From: Arthrobacter sp. SPG23
GTDB lineage: Bacteria > Actinomycetota > Actinomycetes > Actinomycetales > Micrococcaceae
Length of the DNA stretch: 64,000 nt
Direction of reading: 5' to 3'
Assembly: GCF_000876655.1 (NCBI RefSeq)
Contig: NZ_JYCN01000015.1
Span: 1 to 64,000 of the forward strand
Positions 1-8,122 of this stretch are shown in pieces (positions within the stretch are counted from its first letter, which is position 1; each line of letters opens with the position of its first letter). The translations under genes were made by a program, and so were the position numbers. The notes beneath the pieces were generated by a model, which made no database searches, had not been told where the DNA came from, and was given only the letters and a program-made list of their open reading frames with translations.

Positions 1-134
1 CAACAAACCCGTCGCCAGACGAAACGTTGCAAGGAACCAAAAAACTACATAACAACACCACAACTGCCCTAACAGGCAGAGCATGTTGTAACCACCAGAT
101 TTCCCGACCCCTAACCAGGGGTTGTGGAGCAAGG
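1..134 (+). other. 23S-5S internal transcribed spacer (partial)
   Basis: No coding signal is visible. The stretch is A-rich for this genome (an AAAAAACTACATAACAACACC segment) and ends directly at the 5S start. A short hairpin (ACCCCTAACCAGGGGTT, about 108-124) precedes 5S and could be a processing signal. Its identity follows from position rather than a family match. Confidence 0.6.
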
Positions 135-252
135 GTTACGGCGGTCATAGCGTGGGGGAAACGCCCGGTCCCATTCCGAACCCGGAAGCTAAGACCCACA
201 GCGCCGATGGTACTGCACCCGGGAGGGTGTGGGAGAGTAGGTCACCGCCGGA
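135..252 (+). rRNA. rrf: 5S ribosomal RNA
   Basis: Structural RNA of the large ribosomal subunit. The sequence begins GTTACGGCGGTCATAGCG, contains the conserved CCCGGTCCCATTCCGAACCCGG block and ends GTAGGTCACCGCCGG; the ends pair (GGCGGT near the 5' side, ACCGCC at the 3' side). About 118 nt is normal for 5S. It is the last gene of an rRNA operon; the 23S gene must lie left of the window, and bases 1-134 look like the 23S-5S spacer. Ends are approximate by a few bases. Confidence 0.96.
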
Positions 253-266
253 ACATCATTCAGGTC

Positions 267-302
267 GAGAGCCCCAACCACACGGTTGGGGCTCTCCCAC
301 TT
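267..302 (+). terminator. rRNA operon terminator
   Basis: A perfect 13-bp stem (267-279 GAGAGCCCCAACC with 284-296 GGTTGGGGCTCTC) has a 4-nt loop and is followed by CCACTTT, 15 nt after the 5S end. This is the usual position and form of an rRNA operon terminator. Confidence 0.9.
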
Positions 303-487
303 TAACCACCACACCAAAACTTTCACCCCTGTATGTGCATAGCGGCGGCTGTATCGCGAATGAATAACAAGGTTAGAATTTTGCCCTTTATCAAGGACCT
401 TTAAGATATCCTCGGGTTCGGACTGCTGACCGGCTCCACTGTGGCTGCGGCGGCGTTCCTGACTACAACTTTGGGGGATGTGGTTCG

Positions 488-2563
488 ATGAAGCATCGGG
501 GTATCTGGTCTACGGCGGCAATGCTTGCGCTCTGTTTTGCGATGGCGGTTCCGCCGGCCGCTTCGGCCATAGTTGACCCGCCGTCGCCGACGCTGACGGC
601 GGAGCCGACCACGGTGGCTCCGTCGGCGACATCAACTCCGTCCTCGACGCAGCCGACGGGGGACCCGACCCTTTCGCCGCCGAACGCCGCCCCTGAAACC
701 ATTTCATCTCCGAGCGCCACAGCAACAAATACGGAGGCTCCCGGCAGCGCCTCCCGAACCACTGTTCCGGAGGCCACGGTCTCAACACCCGGACAGGATG
801 CCATCGAGGCAGAATGGCAACGCCTAGGCGGCGCGGCGGGCGCGCTGGGTAATGCCGTCAGCGCAACAGAGTGCGGACTGAGCCAGGACGGATGCCGTCG
901 CCAGTTCCAGAATGGAAAGATTCATTGGACGGCCGGCACGGGTGCATTCGCTACTGCGGGGGACATCGGTGCAGTCTGGGCTGCCCACCAGGAGGAAGCC
1001 GGTCGAATCGGCTACCCGGTAGGGTCGGTGGCCTGCCAGCCGAGCCCCTCCATCTGCCAGCAGAGTTTCCAGCGAGGGTTCATCGTTTCGACCGGCGGCG
1101 TCGGGACTTTCGCCGTGTACTCCCCGTACTCGGCGGCTTGGACCGCGTACGGTGCCGCGGCCGGGAGACTTGGCGTCCCCGTCGCAGCAGAAAAATGCGA
1201 CGCTGGCGGCGCAGGCTGTTCACAGAGGTTCCAGCGCGGCTCGATCGTCTGGGCGGCAGGCAGCGGCACCGTTGCCCTCTACGATCCCTACTACAGTGTT
1301 TGGGCCGCAAACGGGATGGGAGCCGGAAGACTCGGCTACCCGGTCTCCAACGAACGCTGCACCGCCAGTGGTTCCGGCTGTGTGCAACAGTTTCAACGTG
1401 GCTATGTGGCGTGGGTCCCTGGCATCGGCACGACGCTGGTCACCGGGATCTACTCCTCAGTGTGGACCAATAACGGTAGTGAGTCCGGCCGCCTGGGCCT
1501 TCCGATAGCGTCGGAAGCCTGCGGGCTGGTAAATAGCGGATGCTTCCAGAGATTTAGTGGCGGGTCGATCTACTGGAACGCCGGCAACGGTGCGTACGCG
1601 GTGTACGGAGGCTATGCGCAGATCTGGAGCCAGTACGGCAAGGAAGCCGGCCGATTAGGCTATCCGGTGTCCGGTGAGCAGTGTGGACTTACAGGTCCGG
1701 GGTGCGTCCAGTCGTTCCAAGGCGGTTACGTATATTGGGCCGCGGGGATTGGATTCCATTCCGTATATGGTGTTTACGGCCAATTGTGGGGCGCAAAAAG
1801 AGCCCAAAACGGAGCCTTGGGCTACCCAGTGTCAGAGGAGTCCTGCCAGGTGAGTACCTGTGTCCAGCGTTTCGAGGGCGGGGCCATTCAATGGACAGCG
1901 GGCCAAGGAACTGCGCTTCGTTATTCGGAATGGGGATACTGCCGGGCGCTGAACGTTGGGGCTGCCAAATACTCGGGCGGGGGCGCTGCCCGGGTGTCGT
2001 TCGCGATATCCCAGGGCTATGGCACCACTCCCGTGACCTTCACCAACTGCGTGAAGCGCGATGGAAAATATGTTCACGACTGGACAGTCGGCGGATACGC
2101 CGGGGAAAGCGGATTCGCCCGGCCAGGGGTGGCAACAGGACCGACAACGGGGAAGTACTCTCCGACCGGATCGTATTCCATCACGCTGGCATTCGGTCTC
2201 TCGAATCCGGGAACGTCCCTCCCGTATCAGACACTCAATCCCTATTCCCGCTGGGGCGGACGCCTCAACACAAACTACAACAAGTATTTTGAATCCAGTG
2301 CAGATGTCTTCCCGGACGAAAACATGTGGTACTACGCCACCCGGCCGTCCGGAGATTACCGTCAAGGTGCTGTCATCAATTACAACCGCCCGCCGGATTC
2401 CAACATTGTGATGGATGCCGGATTCGCAATTTTCCTTCACGCAAATCCGGTTCCCACCTGGGGATGTATTTCTCTCAGCGAGGCCAATGTCGTCAGGTAT
2501 CTTCAATCCGCCAACTACGGGGACCGGCTCATCATGGGAGTCAGTAACGATGTCTTTGAATAG
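488..2563 (+). CDS. Secreted LGFP-repeat protein with C-terminal L,D-transpeptidase-like domain
   Basis: 691 aa. A Sec signal peptide (residues 1-27, ending AASA) is followed by a Ser/Thr/Pro-rich linker (about 28-105). Seven LGFP-type repeats follow (about 108-475), each with a (G)RLGYPV-like core and, in all seven, a pair of Cys about 7-8 residues apart. The C-terminal domain (about 545-691) has a TGKYSPTGSY segment and H651...GC660I, matching the His/Cys spacing of YkuD L,D-transpeptidases. In the known families, LGFP repeats tether proteins to the cell envelope and YkuD domains cross-link peptidoglycan, so envelope remodelling is a reasonable inference. The Cys pairs suggest disulfides outside the cell. 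The usual Arg after GC[IV] is replaced (GCISLS), so activity is uncertain. The lipoprotein gene overlaps its 3' end. Confidence 0.8.
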   Translation: MKHRGIWSTAAMLALCFAMAVPPAASAIVDPPSPTLTAEPTTVAPSATSTPSSTQPTGDPTLSPPNAAPETISSPSATATNTEAPGSASRTTVPEATVSTPGQDAIEAEWQRLGGAAGALGNAVSATECGLSQDGCRRQFQNGKIHWTAGTGAFATAGDIGAVWAAHQEEAGRIGYPVGSVACQPSPSICQQSFQRGFIVSTGGVGTFAVYSPYSAAWTAYGAAAGRLGVPVAAEKCDAGGAGCSQRFQRGSIVWAAGSGTVALYDPYYSVWAANGMGAGRLGYPVSNERCTASGSGCVQQFQRGYVAWVPGIGTTLVTGIYSSVWTNNGSESGRLGLPIASEACGLVNSGCFQRFSGGSIYWNAGNGAYAVYGGYAQIWSQYGKEAGRLGYPVSGEQCGLTGPGCVQSFQGGYVYWAAGIGFHSVYGVYGQLWGAKRAQNGALGYPVSEESCQVSTCVQRFEGGAIQWTAGQGTALRYSEWGYCRALNVGAAKYSGGGAARVSFAISQGYGTTPVTFTNCVKRDGKYVHDWTVGGYAGESGFARPGVATGPTTGKYSPTGSYSITLAFGLSNPGTSLPYQTLNPYSRWGGRLNTNYNKYFESSADVFPDENMWYYATRPSGDYRQGAVINYNRPPDSNIVMDAGFAIFLHANPVPTWGCISLSEANVVRYLQSANYGDRLIMGVSNDVFE

Positions 2564-3218
2564 GCGCAGAATCCGGAGGACTGTCCTGACGGTCCTGGCA
2601 GCCCTTGTCGCCGGCAGTGCCACGCTTGTTGCGTGCACTCCCGCGGGACCTGCGTCGGGCGGGGCAACATCATCGTCTGGCGAGAAGTCGGGCTCCTCGG
2701 GATCGTCGGCCAGCCCGAGCCCCTCGAACACGGCCCAAGTGGGAAGGGACGGGCGGACTGTTGACCCCGCAGCCAAGGCTGGATCCTGCACGCTGCTGAC
2801 GGAATCAGACATCAAAAGTGCTTTGTCCTCATGGGCAACCGGGCTCCAGCCTGGGCAGGGAGAAGTATCAACGGACCGAGATGGGACGGCGATAGACTCC
2901 TGCGTCTACGCACTGGAGTCGGGAGCCGGGACGGATCACAGCGCTGTCATCGAGCAAAGGGAGTTCAAGACCCCGCAAGACTTGGCTGCCAGCGCTCCAT
3001 TCGGCCTGTTGATGAAGGCGGAGGCAATATCGGGCTTGCGCGGGGACGCCAAGTACGGCGTGAACACGCTGACGGGGAGTACCGAGTACGTCGTCGTCTC
3101 GGTACTCGACAAGACCTCATCCAAGCTGCTCGTCTCCGTGCCGTCCGGCACAGCAGTACCAGAGGGCACGAATGCGAAGGAGATGCTGGTGGCACTTGCG
3201 AAGAAGGCCGGCTTCTAA
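2550..3218 (+). CDS. Putative lipoprotein (possibly DUF3558-like)
   Basis: 222 aa from ATG 2550, overlapping the previous gene by 14 nt, so translation is probably coupled. The N-terminus MSLNRRRIRR plus a hydrophobic stretch ends in a lipobox LVAC, giving a lipid-anchored extracytoplasmic protein. A Ser/Gly-rich linker follows, then a domain opening with CTLLTESDI and containing a second Cys (DSCVYA), a pattern resembling DUF3558 lipoproteins. The family call is tentative and no biochemical function is known to me. An in-frame ATG at 2415 would put 45 residues before the signal sequence, so I rejected it. Adjacent to the LGFP/transpeptidase gene, it may act on the same envelope process. Confidence 0.72.
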   Translation: MSLNRRRIRRTVLTVLAALVAGSATLVACTPAGPASGGATSSSGEKSGSSGSSASPSPSNTAQVGRDGRTVDPAAKAGSCTLLTESDIKSALSSWATGLQPGQGEVSTDRDGTAIDSCVYALESGAGTDHSAVIEQREFKTPQDLAASAPFGLLMKAEAISGLRGDAKYGVNTLTGSTEYVVVSVLDKTSSKLLVSVPSGTAVPEGTNAKEMLVALAKKAGF

Positions 3219-3293
3219 CAGACCCGCCTATGATCATGGTCACTGTTGCCGCCTCGTGTCTTCGGGCCGGTGCCCGCCCGGCCCTGCCTCGCC

Positions 3294-3299
3294 TAGAAT
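3294..3299 (+). promoter_or_regulatory. Candidate -10 element upstream of the TPR/RG-repeat gene
   Basis: TAGAAT at 3294-3299 fits an actinobacterial -10 hexamer. Eight bases later an ATG (3308) opens a 7-codon frame (MYGLRSA, stop ending at 3331). The main start at 3415 has its own GGGAGG ribosome site. No convincing -35 is visible. Confidence 0.4.
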
Positions 3300-3414
3300 T
3301 GGGTGAGATGTACGGACTTCGAAGCGCTTGATTTCGGGTTGCGTGACAGAACGAAACACGAATAGAGCGGCTGCAATCGCGCCAGTGGTCAGCTCATAAC
3401 GGGAGGTAGCCAAC

Positions 3415-5046
3415 ATGGCTGAGCACAACGGCGGAAATCGAAACGGTAAAGACCGCGGCGGCTACGGGGGCGGCCGGCCTTCGGGCGGGGGACCGTTCCG
3501 GGCATCGAATAATTCCGGCGGCGATCCCCGCGGATTCCGCTCCAAGGATGATCGCAGCGATCGTCCGTCGCGTGAGGGCGGGGAGCGTAAGCCGTTTGGT
3601 GATCGTCCGTCTCGTGAGGGCGGGGAACGTCGGAGCTTTGGTGGTGGCGGCGACCGCGACCGTAAGCCGTTTGGTGATCGTCCGCGCCGCGAGGGCGACG
3701 GCGAACGTCGCAGCTTCGGCGCCGGTGACCGTGACCGGAAGCCCTTCGGCGCCGGTGACCGTGACCGTAAGCCGTTTGGTGATCATCCGTCCCGTGAGGG
3801 CGGGGAACGTCGCAGCTTCGGTGCCGGTGACCGTGACCGTAAGCCGTTTGGTGATCGTCCGCGCCGCGAGGGCGACGGCGAACGTCGCAGCTTTGGTGGC
3901 GGCGATAACCGGAAGCCCTTTGGTGACCGCCAGGAGCGCGCGCCCAGGAGCTTTGACCGTGGCGAATCCGGCCCCCGCGACTTCGGACGCGACCGCCCCG
4001 AGGACCGGCCAGCCCGCGTACCCAACGCCCGCGACCTGCGCAGCGCCAACCGCCCGGACCGTGAGCGCTCTCCCCAGATTGATGAGGATGTCACAGGCCA
4101 GGAACTGGACCGCGCCACCAAGCACGAGATCAAGACCCTCGAACCCAAGAGCGCGGAGTGGGTTGCACGCCACCTGGTGATGGCAGGCCGCCTCATTGAC
4201 GAAGAACCGGAACTTGCCTTCCAGCATGCCCTGGCCGCCAGCCGCCGCGGCGGACGTCTCTCTGCTGTGCGCGAGGCAGTAGGCCTGACCGCCTACGCCG
4301 CAGGACACTACGGCGAAGCGCTGCGCGAGTTCCGCACCTACCGGCGGATCAGCGGCTCTAACGTGCACCTGCCCGTCATGGCCGACTGCGAACGCGGACT
4401 GGGGCGTCCGGACCGGGCCCTGGACGTCGCACGCTCCGAGGAAGCCAACGACCTCGACGCACCCGGCAAGGTTGAACTGGCCATCGTGGCCGCCGGGGCC
4501 CGCACGGACCTTGGCCAGTTGGACGCGGCAGTGGCCGAACTGGAAATCGCCCAGTTGGACATGAACCGCGCGTTCTCATACAGCCCCCGCCTCTTCCGCG
4601 CCTACGCAGACGCCCTCGCGGCAGTAGGCCGGACCGAGGAAGCCGCAAAGTGGCAGCGTCAGGCAGTGGTCGCGGAGAATGCGCTCGGCCTCGGCGCGGA
4701 CGAGGAACCGGACATCATCGACCTCGGCTGGGACGAGGAAGAGGAAGCCCGCGAAGAGGAAGCACGCCGCCGCCTGCTCGCCCAGCAGCAGGCTGAGAGC
4801 GCGCCTGCCGCTTCGCCGGGTGTCCGCGACGACAGCCAGTCGGCCGTCGTCGAGGCTGCCGCCTCCGACGCAGCTGCCATTGACGAAGGCTCCGACGACG
4901 CCGAAGCGGACTTCTTCGAATCCGACGACGCTGAATCGGATGAAGACTCCGTTGAAGAGGACGAACTCGAAGCCGGCACCACAGAGGATTCCGCCGACGA
5001 TGCCCGCGATGCGGATGCCGCGCAGCCGGACCACGAAAGGGAATAA
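3415..5046 (+). CDS. Arg/Gly-rich repeat protein with TPR domain and acidic tail
   Basis: 543 aa; the start is supported by GGGAGG nine bases upstream. Three regions are visible: a highly basic repeat region (about 43-175) built from units such as DRKPFGDRPSREGGERRSFG; an alpha-helical region (about 215-430) with TPR-like helices (AEWVARHLVMAGRLIDEEPELAFQ and following); and a strongly acidic Glu/Asp/Ser-rich tail (about 440-543). The central domain and position before a HAD phosphatase and tlyA match the Rv1691 TPR gene of mycobacteria. RG-type repeats are typical of RNA- or ribosome-associated proteins, so RNA binding is an inference. Repeats extend to the DNA level, so copy number may vary. 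The stop is 6 nt before the next start. Confidence 0.8.
   Translation: MAEHNGGNRNGKDRGGYGGGRPSGGGPFRASNNSGGDPRGFRSKDDRSDRPSREGGERKPFGDRPSREGGERRSFGGGGDRDRKPFGDRPRREGDGERRSFGAGDRDRKPFGAGDRDRKPFGDHPSREGGERRSFGAGDRDRKPFGDRPRREGDGERRSFGGGDNRKPFGDRQERAPRSFDRGESGPRDFGRDRPEDRPARVPNARDLRSANRPDRERSPQIDEDVTGQELDRATKHEIKTLEPKSAEWVARHLVMAGRLIDEEPELAFQHALAASRRGGRLSAVREAVGLTAYAAGHYGEALREFRTYRRISGSNVHLPVMADCERGLGRPDRALDVARSEEANDLDAPGKVELAIVAAGARTDLGQLDAAVAELEIAQLDMNRAFSYSPRLFRAYADALAAVGRTEEAAKWQRQAVVAENALGLGADEEPDIIDLGWDEEEEAREEEARRRLLAQQQAESAPAASPGVRDDSQSAVVEAAASDAAAIDEGSDDAEADFFESDDAESDEDSVEEDELEAGTTEDSADDARDADAAQPDHERE
3586..3930 (+). repeat. Coding tandem repeat (RG-rich unit)
   Basis: Near-identical DNA segments such as CGTAAGCCGTTTGGTGATCG recur within the TPR protein gene, alternating with GAGGGCGGGGAACGTCG-type segments. 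They encode [DR]KPFGDRPxREGGERRSFG variants. The units keep frame, indicating slippage or unequal recombination under coding constraint. Confidence 0.85.
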
Positions 5047-5052
5047 CTGCGC

Positions 5053-6045
5053 ATGAGCGGCGCCTCACTGATCTCGAGCTTCGACGCCCTGCTGTCGGAC
5101 CTTGACGGAGTTGTCTATGCCGGTCCCCACGCCATTCCGGGCGCCATTGAGGCGCTCCGCCAGCTGGCCGGAATCGACGTCGCACTTGGCTACGTGACCA
5201 ACAACGCGTCCCGGACCCCCGCGCAGGTGGCGGCCCATCTGCGCGAGCTTGGCGCGCCCGCGGAGGACGAGCAGGTGGTCAGTTCCTCGCAGGCTGCCGG
5301 CGAGCTGCTGGCGGGCCTCCTTCCGGCGGGTGCACGGGTCCTGGTGACAGGGAGCCCGGCCCTGGCGCATGAAGTGGAGCTGGTGGGACTGACGCCAGTC
5401 CACAGCGCCAAGGACAATCCGGTGGCCGTGGTCCAAGGGTTCAATCCCGAGATTGGCTGGAAGGACCTCGCCGAGGCCTCGTATGTCATAGCAGGCGGCG
5501 CCCTCTGGGTTGCCACCAACACGGACATGTCCATCCCGCAGGCCCGAGGCATCGCTCCGGGCAACGGAACCCTGGTGGCGGCCGTGGCGGCGGCCACCGG
5601 ACAGCGGCCGCTCGTGGCGGGAAAGCCGGAGGCGCCGCTGTTCCGCACCGCAGCCAAACGGCTAACCTCCGACCGGCCGCTGGTCGTGGGCGACAGGCTG
5701 GACACGGACATCCTCGGCGGGAACAACGCCGGCTTCGCCACCGTGGCGGTGCTCACCGGCGTCGACACCCGGGAATCCATCCTCGCCGCCCGCACGGCGG
5801 AGCGCCCGGACTACCTCATCAACGACCTCAGCGATCTGTACCGCCCGTACCCCACTGTGGAGGAGCACGACGGCGGCACGTTCCGCTGCGGTGCGGCTTC
5901 CGCCGTCGTGCGGGGAGAAGCAGTGCACATCAGCGGAGTTCCCGGTGACCTGGATTCGTGGCGGGCGGCCTGCTCGGCGTGGTGGACGGCGAATCCGCAG
6001 GCAGACGCTCCGCTGGCACCGTCCGTCGAGTGGCTGACGCACTAG
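5053..6045 (+). CDS. HAD-IIA family phosphatase
   Basis: 330 aa. The HAD motif I is near the N-terminus (LLSDLDGVVYAG, with nucleophile/acid D16 and D18). Motif II-like threonine is in YVTNNASRTP, and the C-terminal motif is in VVGDRLDTDILGGNNAG. This is the NagD/PGP architecture. The syntenic M. tuberculosis gene Rv1692 is described as a glycerol-3-phosphate phosphatase, so a sugar- or glycerol-phosphate substrate is plausible here but not shown. A short C-terminal extension (about 275-330) follows the catalytic domain. It lies 6 nt after the TPR gene and probably shares its transcript. The start has AAAGGGA upstream. Confidence 0.88.
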   Translation: MSGASLISSFDALLSDLDGVVYAGPHAIPGAIEALRQLAGIDVALGYVTNNASRTPAQVAAHLRELGAPAEDEQVVSSSQAAGELLAGLLPAGARVLVTGSPALAHEVELVGLTPVHSAKDNPVAVVQGFNPEIGWKDLAEASYVIAGGALWVATNTDMSIPQARGIAPGNGTLVAAVAAATGQRPLVAGKPEAPLFRTAAKRLTSDRPLVVGDRLDTDILGGNNAGFATVAVLTGVDTRESILAARTAERPDYLINDLSDLYRPYPTVEEHDGGTFRCGAASAVVRGEAVHISGVPGDLDSWRAACSAWWTANPQADAPLAPSVEWLTH

Positions 6046-6055
6046 GCCGACTCAC

Positions 6056-6061
6056 TAGACT
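6056..6061 (+). promoter_or_regulatory. -10 element of a probable leaderless transcript
   Basis: TAGACT ends 6 nt before ATG 6068, so transcription would begin at or next to the start codon. A CTGACG hexamer (6034-6039) gives a 16-bp spacer. No Shine-Dalgarno sequence precedes this start. Confidence 0.55.
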
Positions 6062-6067
6062 GGGAAC

Positions 6068-6268
6068 ATGACCGAGCTGAACAACTTGTCGGAAGCCGGC
6101 CGCAGCGTAAGCCGGGTGGGAGACGCGTCTGTTGACGCTGCCCTCAACCGTTTGACGGACATCCAGGGACTTCCCGTTGACGGGCATGCGGAGGCCTACT
6201 CAGCTCTTCATGATGCGCTGCTGGATGCGCTCAATGACGACGACCCGTCGGCTGAGGGTGACGCCTGA
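6068..6268 (+). CDS. Small conserved hypothetical protein (Rv1693-like position)
   Basis: 66 aa, acidic, no membrane segment or signal peptide. It sits between the HAD phosphatase and tlyA, stopping 2 nt before tlyA, the place occupied by a similarly small gene (Rv1693) in mycobacteria. The sequence shows alternating helical residues (SRVGDASVDAALNRL, AEAYSALHDALLDALND) suggesting a short helical bundle. I recognise no function. A -10 hexamer abutting the ATG suggests it heads its own transcript covering tlyA-nadK-recN. Confidence 0.72.
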   Translation: MTELNNLSEAGRSVSRVGDASVDAALNRLTDIQGLPVDGHAEAYSALHDALLDALNDDDPSAEGDA

Positions 6269-6270
6269 GT

Positions 6271-7083
6271 ATGGCGAGGCTTGATCAAATGCTCGTCACC
6301 CGGGGGCTGGCGAGGTCCCGCACCCACGCCGCGCGCCTGATTGCCGAAGGCAAAGTCAGCTCGGACGGCACGGTTCTCGCGAAAGCCTCGGTGCAGGTGG
6401 ACGACCTCACGCCCCTGGACGTTGCCGATGACGGGCGGGACACCTACGTCAGCAGGGCCGGCCACAAGCTGGCCGGTGCACTGGATGCCTTCCCGGACGT
6501 CACCGCCGAAGGAAAGCGTTGCCTGGACGCCGGCGCCTCCACCGGCGGCTTCACGGAGGTGCTCCTGCGGCGCGGCGCGGACCATGTGGTGGCTGTCGAC
6601 GTCGGACACGGGCAGCTGGTGCCCCAGCTCCGGGACGACCCCCGCGTATCCGTGCACGAGGGCCTCAACGTGCGCTACATGACGCCGGAAGGGATCGGCG
6701 GCCCCGCCGCGCTGACGGTCGCCGACCTGTCCTTCATCTCGCTGACCCTGGTGCTGGAACCGCTGGCGGCGTGCACGCATCCCGGCGGTGACCTGGTCCT
6801 GATGGTCAAACCCCAGTTCGAAATCGGCAAGGACCGGCTGGGCCGCACCGGAGTGGTGAACTCCGAGCGTGAACGCCGGATGGCGGTAGAGAAAGTCGCC
6901 AATGCGGCGCTGGACGCTGGGCTCGAACTACGCGGCCTCGCGGCAAGCCCGCTGCCCGGCCAGGACGGAAACGTCGAATACTTCCTGTGGATAAGGCGCA
7001 GGATCACTTCAGACTTGCCTAAGATCGAAGAGCGGGACGCAGCCGTTGCTGCGTTGCTCGGAACAATCTGGCCGAACCACTAG
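6271..7083 (+). CDS. tlyA: TlyA-family rRNA (cytidine-2'-O)-methyltransferase
   Basis: 270 aa. The N-terminal S4 RNA-binding domain (about 1-60, RLDQMLVTRGLARSRTHAA) is followed by an FtsJ-type Rossmann methyltransferase with the SAM loop CLDAGASTGGFTEVLL (about 88-103). TlyA enzymes methylate the 2'-OH of cytidines in 16S and 23S rRNA, which in mycobacteria affects capreomycin susceptibility. Length and architecture are typical. It is followed by nadK and recN, the standard actinobacterial order. Confidence 0.94.
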   Translation: MARLDQMLVTRGLARSRTHAARLIAEGKVSSDGTVLAKASVQVDDLTPLDVADDGRDTYVSRAGHKLAGALDAFPDVTAEGKRCLDAGASTGGFTEVLLRRGADHVVAVDVGHGQLVPQLRDDPRVSVHEGLNVRYMTPEGIGGPAALTVADLSFISLTLVLEPLAACTHPGGDLVLMVKPQFEIGKDRLGRTGVVNSERERRMAVEKVANAALDAGLELRGLAASPLPGQDGNVEYFLWIRRRITSDLPKIEERDAAVAALLGTIWPNH

Positions 7084-7096
7084 AAAGCGGAACCCG

Positions 7097-8119
7097 ATGA
7101 GCAGGCGTGTACTGGTCCTTGCCCACACCGGCCGCGAGGAATCACTGAAGGCTGCCTGGGAGGCGTGCATCCAGCTGCACGCCTCAGGCATTGTTCCGGT
7201 GATGCAAAAATCCGAACTCAAAGACATGGAGGGGTTTTTCGGCCGGCTCGAAGACCCCGTTGAGATCCTTCACGACCACATCCAGCTCCCCGACGTCGAG
7301 CTGGTCATGGTGCTCGGCGGGGACGGCACCATCCTCCGCGCCGCCGAACTCGTCCGGGAAGTGGACGTGCCGCTCCTGGGCGTCAACCTGGGCCATGTGG
7401 GCTTCCTCGCCGAGAGCGAGCGGGCAGACCTTGCGCAGACGGTGGAATGGATTGCGAGCCGCGACTATACGGTGGAAGAACGAATGACCATCGACGTCCA
7501 GGTCTGGGTCCGCGGTCAGAAGATCTGGCACACGTGGGCACTGAACGAGGCCGCCATCGAGAAAGGCAACCGGGAACGGATGCTTGAGGTGGTCACGGAA
7601 GTGGATGAGCGCCCGCTGACATCGTTCGGCTGCGACGGAGTGGTCATGGCAACGCCCACCGGCTCAACGGCCTATGCCTTCTCGGCGGGCGGTCCTGTGG
7701 TGTGGCCCGAGGTGGAAGCCCTGGTGATTGTTCCCATCAGTGCCCACGCGCTGTTCGCCAAGCCGTTGGTGGTCTCGCCCCGGTCCAGGCTGGCTGTGGA
7801 GGTCCTGAACCGGACCGACGCCCAGGGTGTGCTGTGGTGTGACGGCCGCCGTTCTGTGGACCTGCCGCCGGGCGCCCGCGTGGAAGTGACCCGATCGGCC
7901 ACGCCGGTGCGGCTCGCGCGGACGCACCAGACACCCTTCTCCGCAAGGCTGGTCCGTAAGTTCCAGCTGCCCATCCATGGCTGGCGCGGCCCCATGCCCC
8001 AGGCCGAGTCCGTCCACACCGGACCCGTGCCCATCATCCGAACCCCCAGGCCCATGGCGACGCCGCCGGGTCCCCGGCACGCCGGGACGTCCGAGACAGA
8101 TCCGACGACTGCGAAGTGA
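7097..8119 (+). CDS. nadK: NAD kinase
   Basis: 340 aa from ATG 7097, chosen because AAAGCGGA lies 7 nt upstream and the family usually starts just before the RRVLVLAHTGR strand; an in-frame ATG at 7046 lies inside tlyA. The GGDGT motif (VLGGDGTILRAAE, about 74-80) and the ATPTGSTAY motif (about 185) are diagnostic. It phosphorylates NAD to NADP using ATP or polyphosphate. A Pro-rich tail of about 40 residues extends past the core. Four bases separate it from recN. Confidence 0.95.
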   Translation: MSRRVLVLAHTGREESLKAAWEACIQLHASGIVPVMQKSELKDMEGFFGRLEDPVEILHDHIQLPDVELVMVLGGDGTILRAAELVREVDVPLLGVNLGHVGFLAESERADLAQTVEWIASRDYTVEERMTIDVQVWVRGQKIWHTWALNEAAIEKGNRERMLEVVTEVDERPLTSFGCDGVVMATPTGSTAYAFSAGGPVVWPEVEALVIVPISAHALFAKPLVVSPRSRLAVEVLNRTDAQGVLWCDGRRSVDLPPGARVEVTRSATPVRLARTHQTPFSARLVRKFQLPIHGWRGPMPQAESVHTGPVPIIRTPRPMATPPGPRHAGTSETDPTTAK

Positions 8120-8122
8120 ATC

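Noticed and set aside
27-367. Short reading frames across the 5S rRNA and its terminator
   Set aside because: They run through a structural RNA gene and a terminator stem.
3394-4368. Long minus-strand Ala/Thr-repeat frame opposite the RG-repeat gene
   Set aside because: Its repeats are the reverse of the coding repeats on the plus strand; no start signal, no domain.
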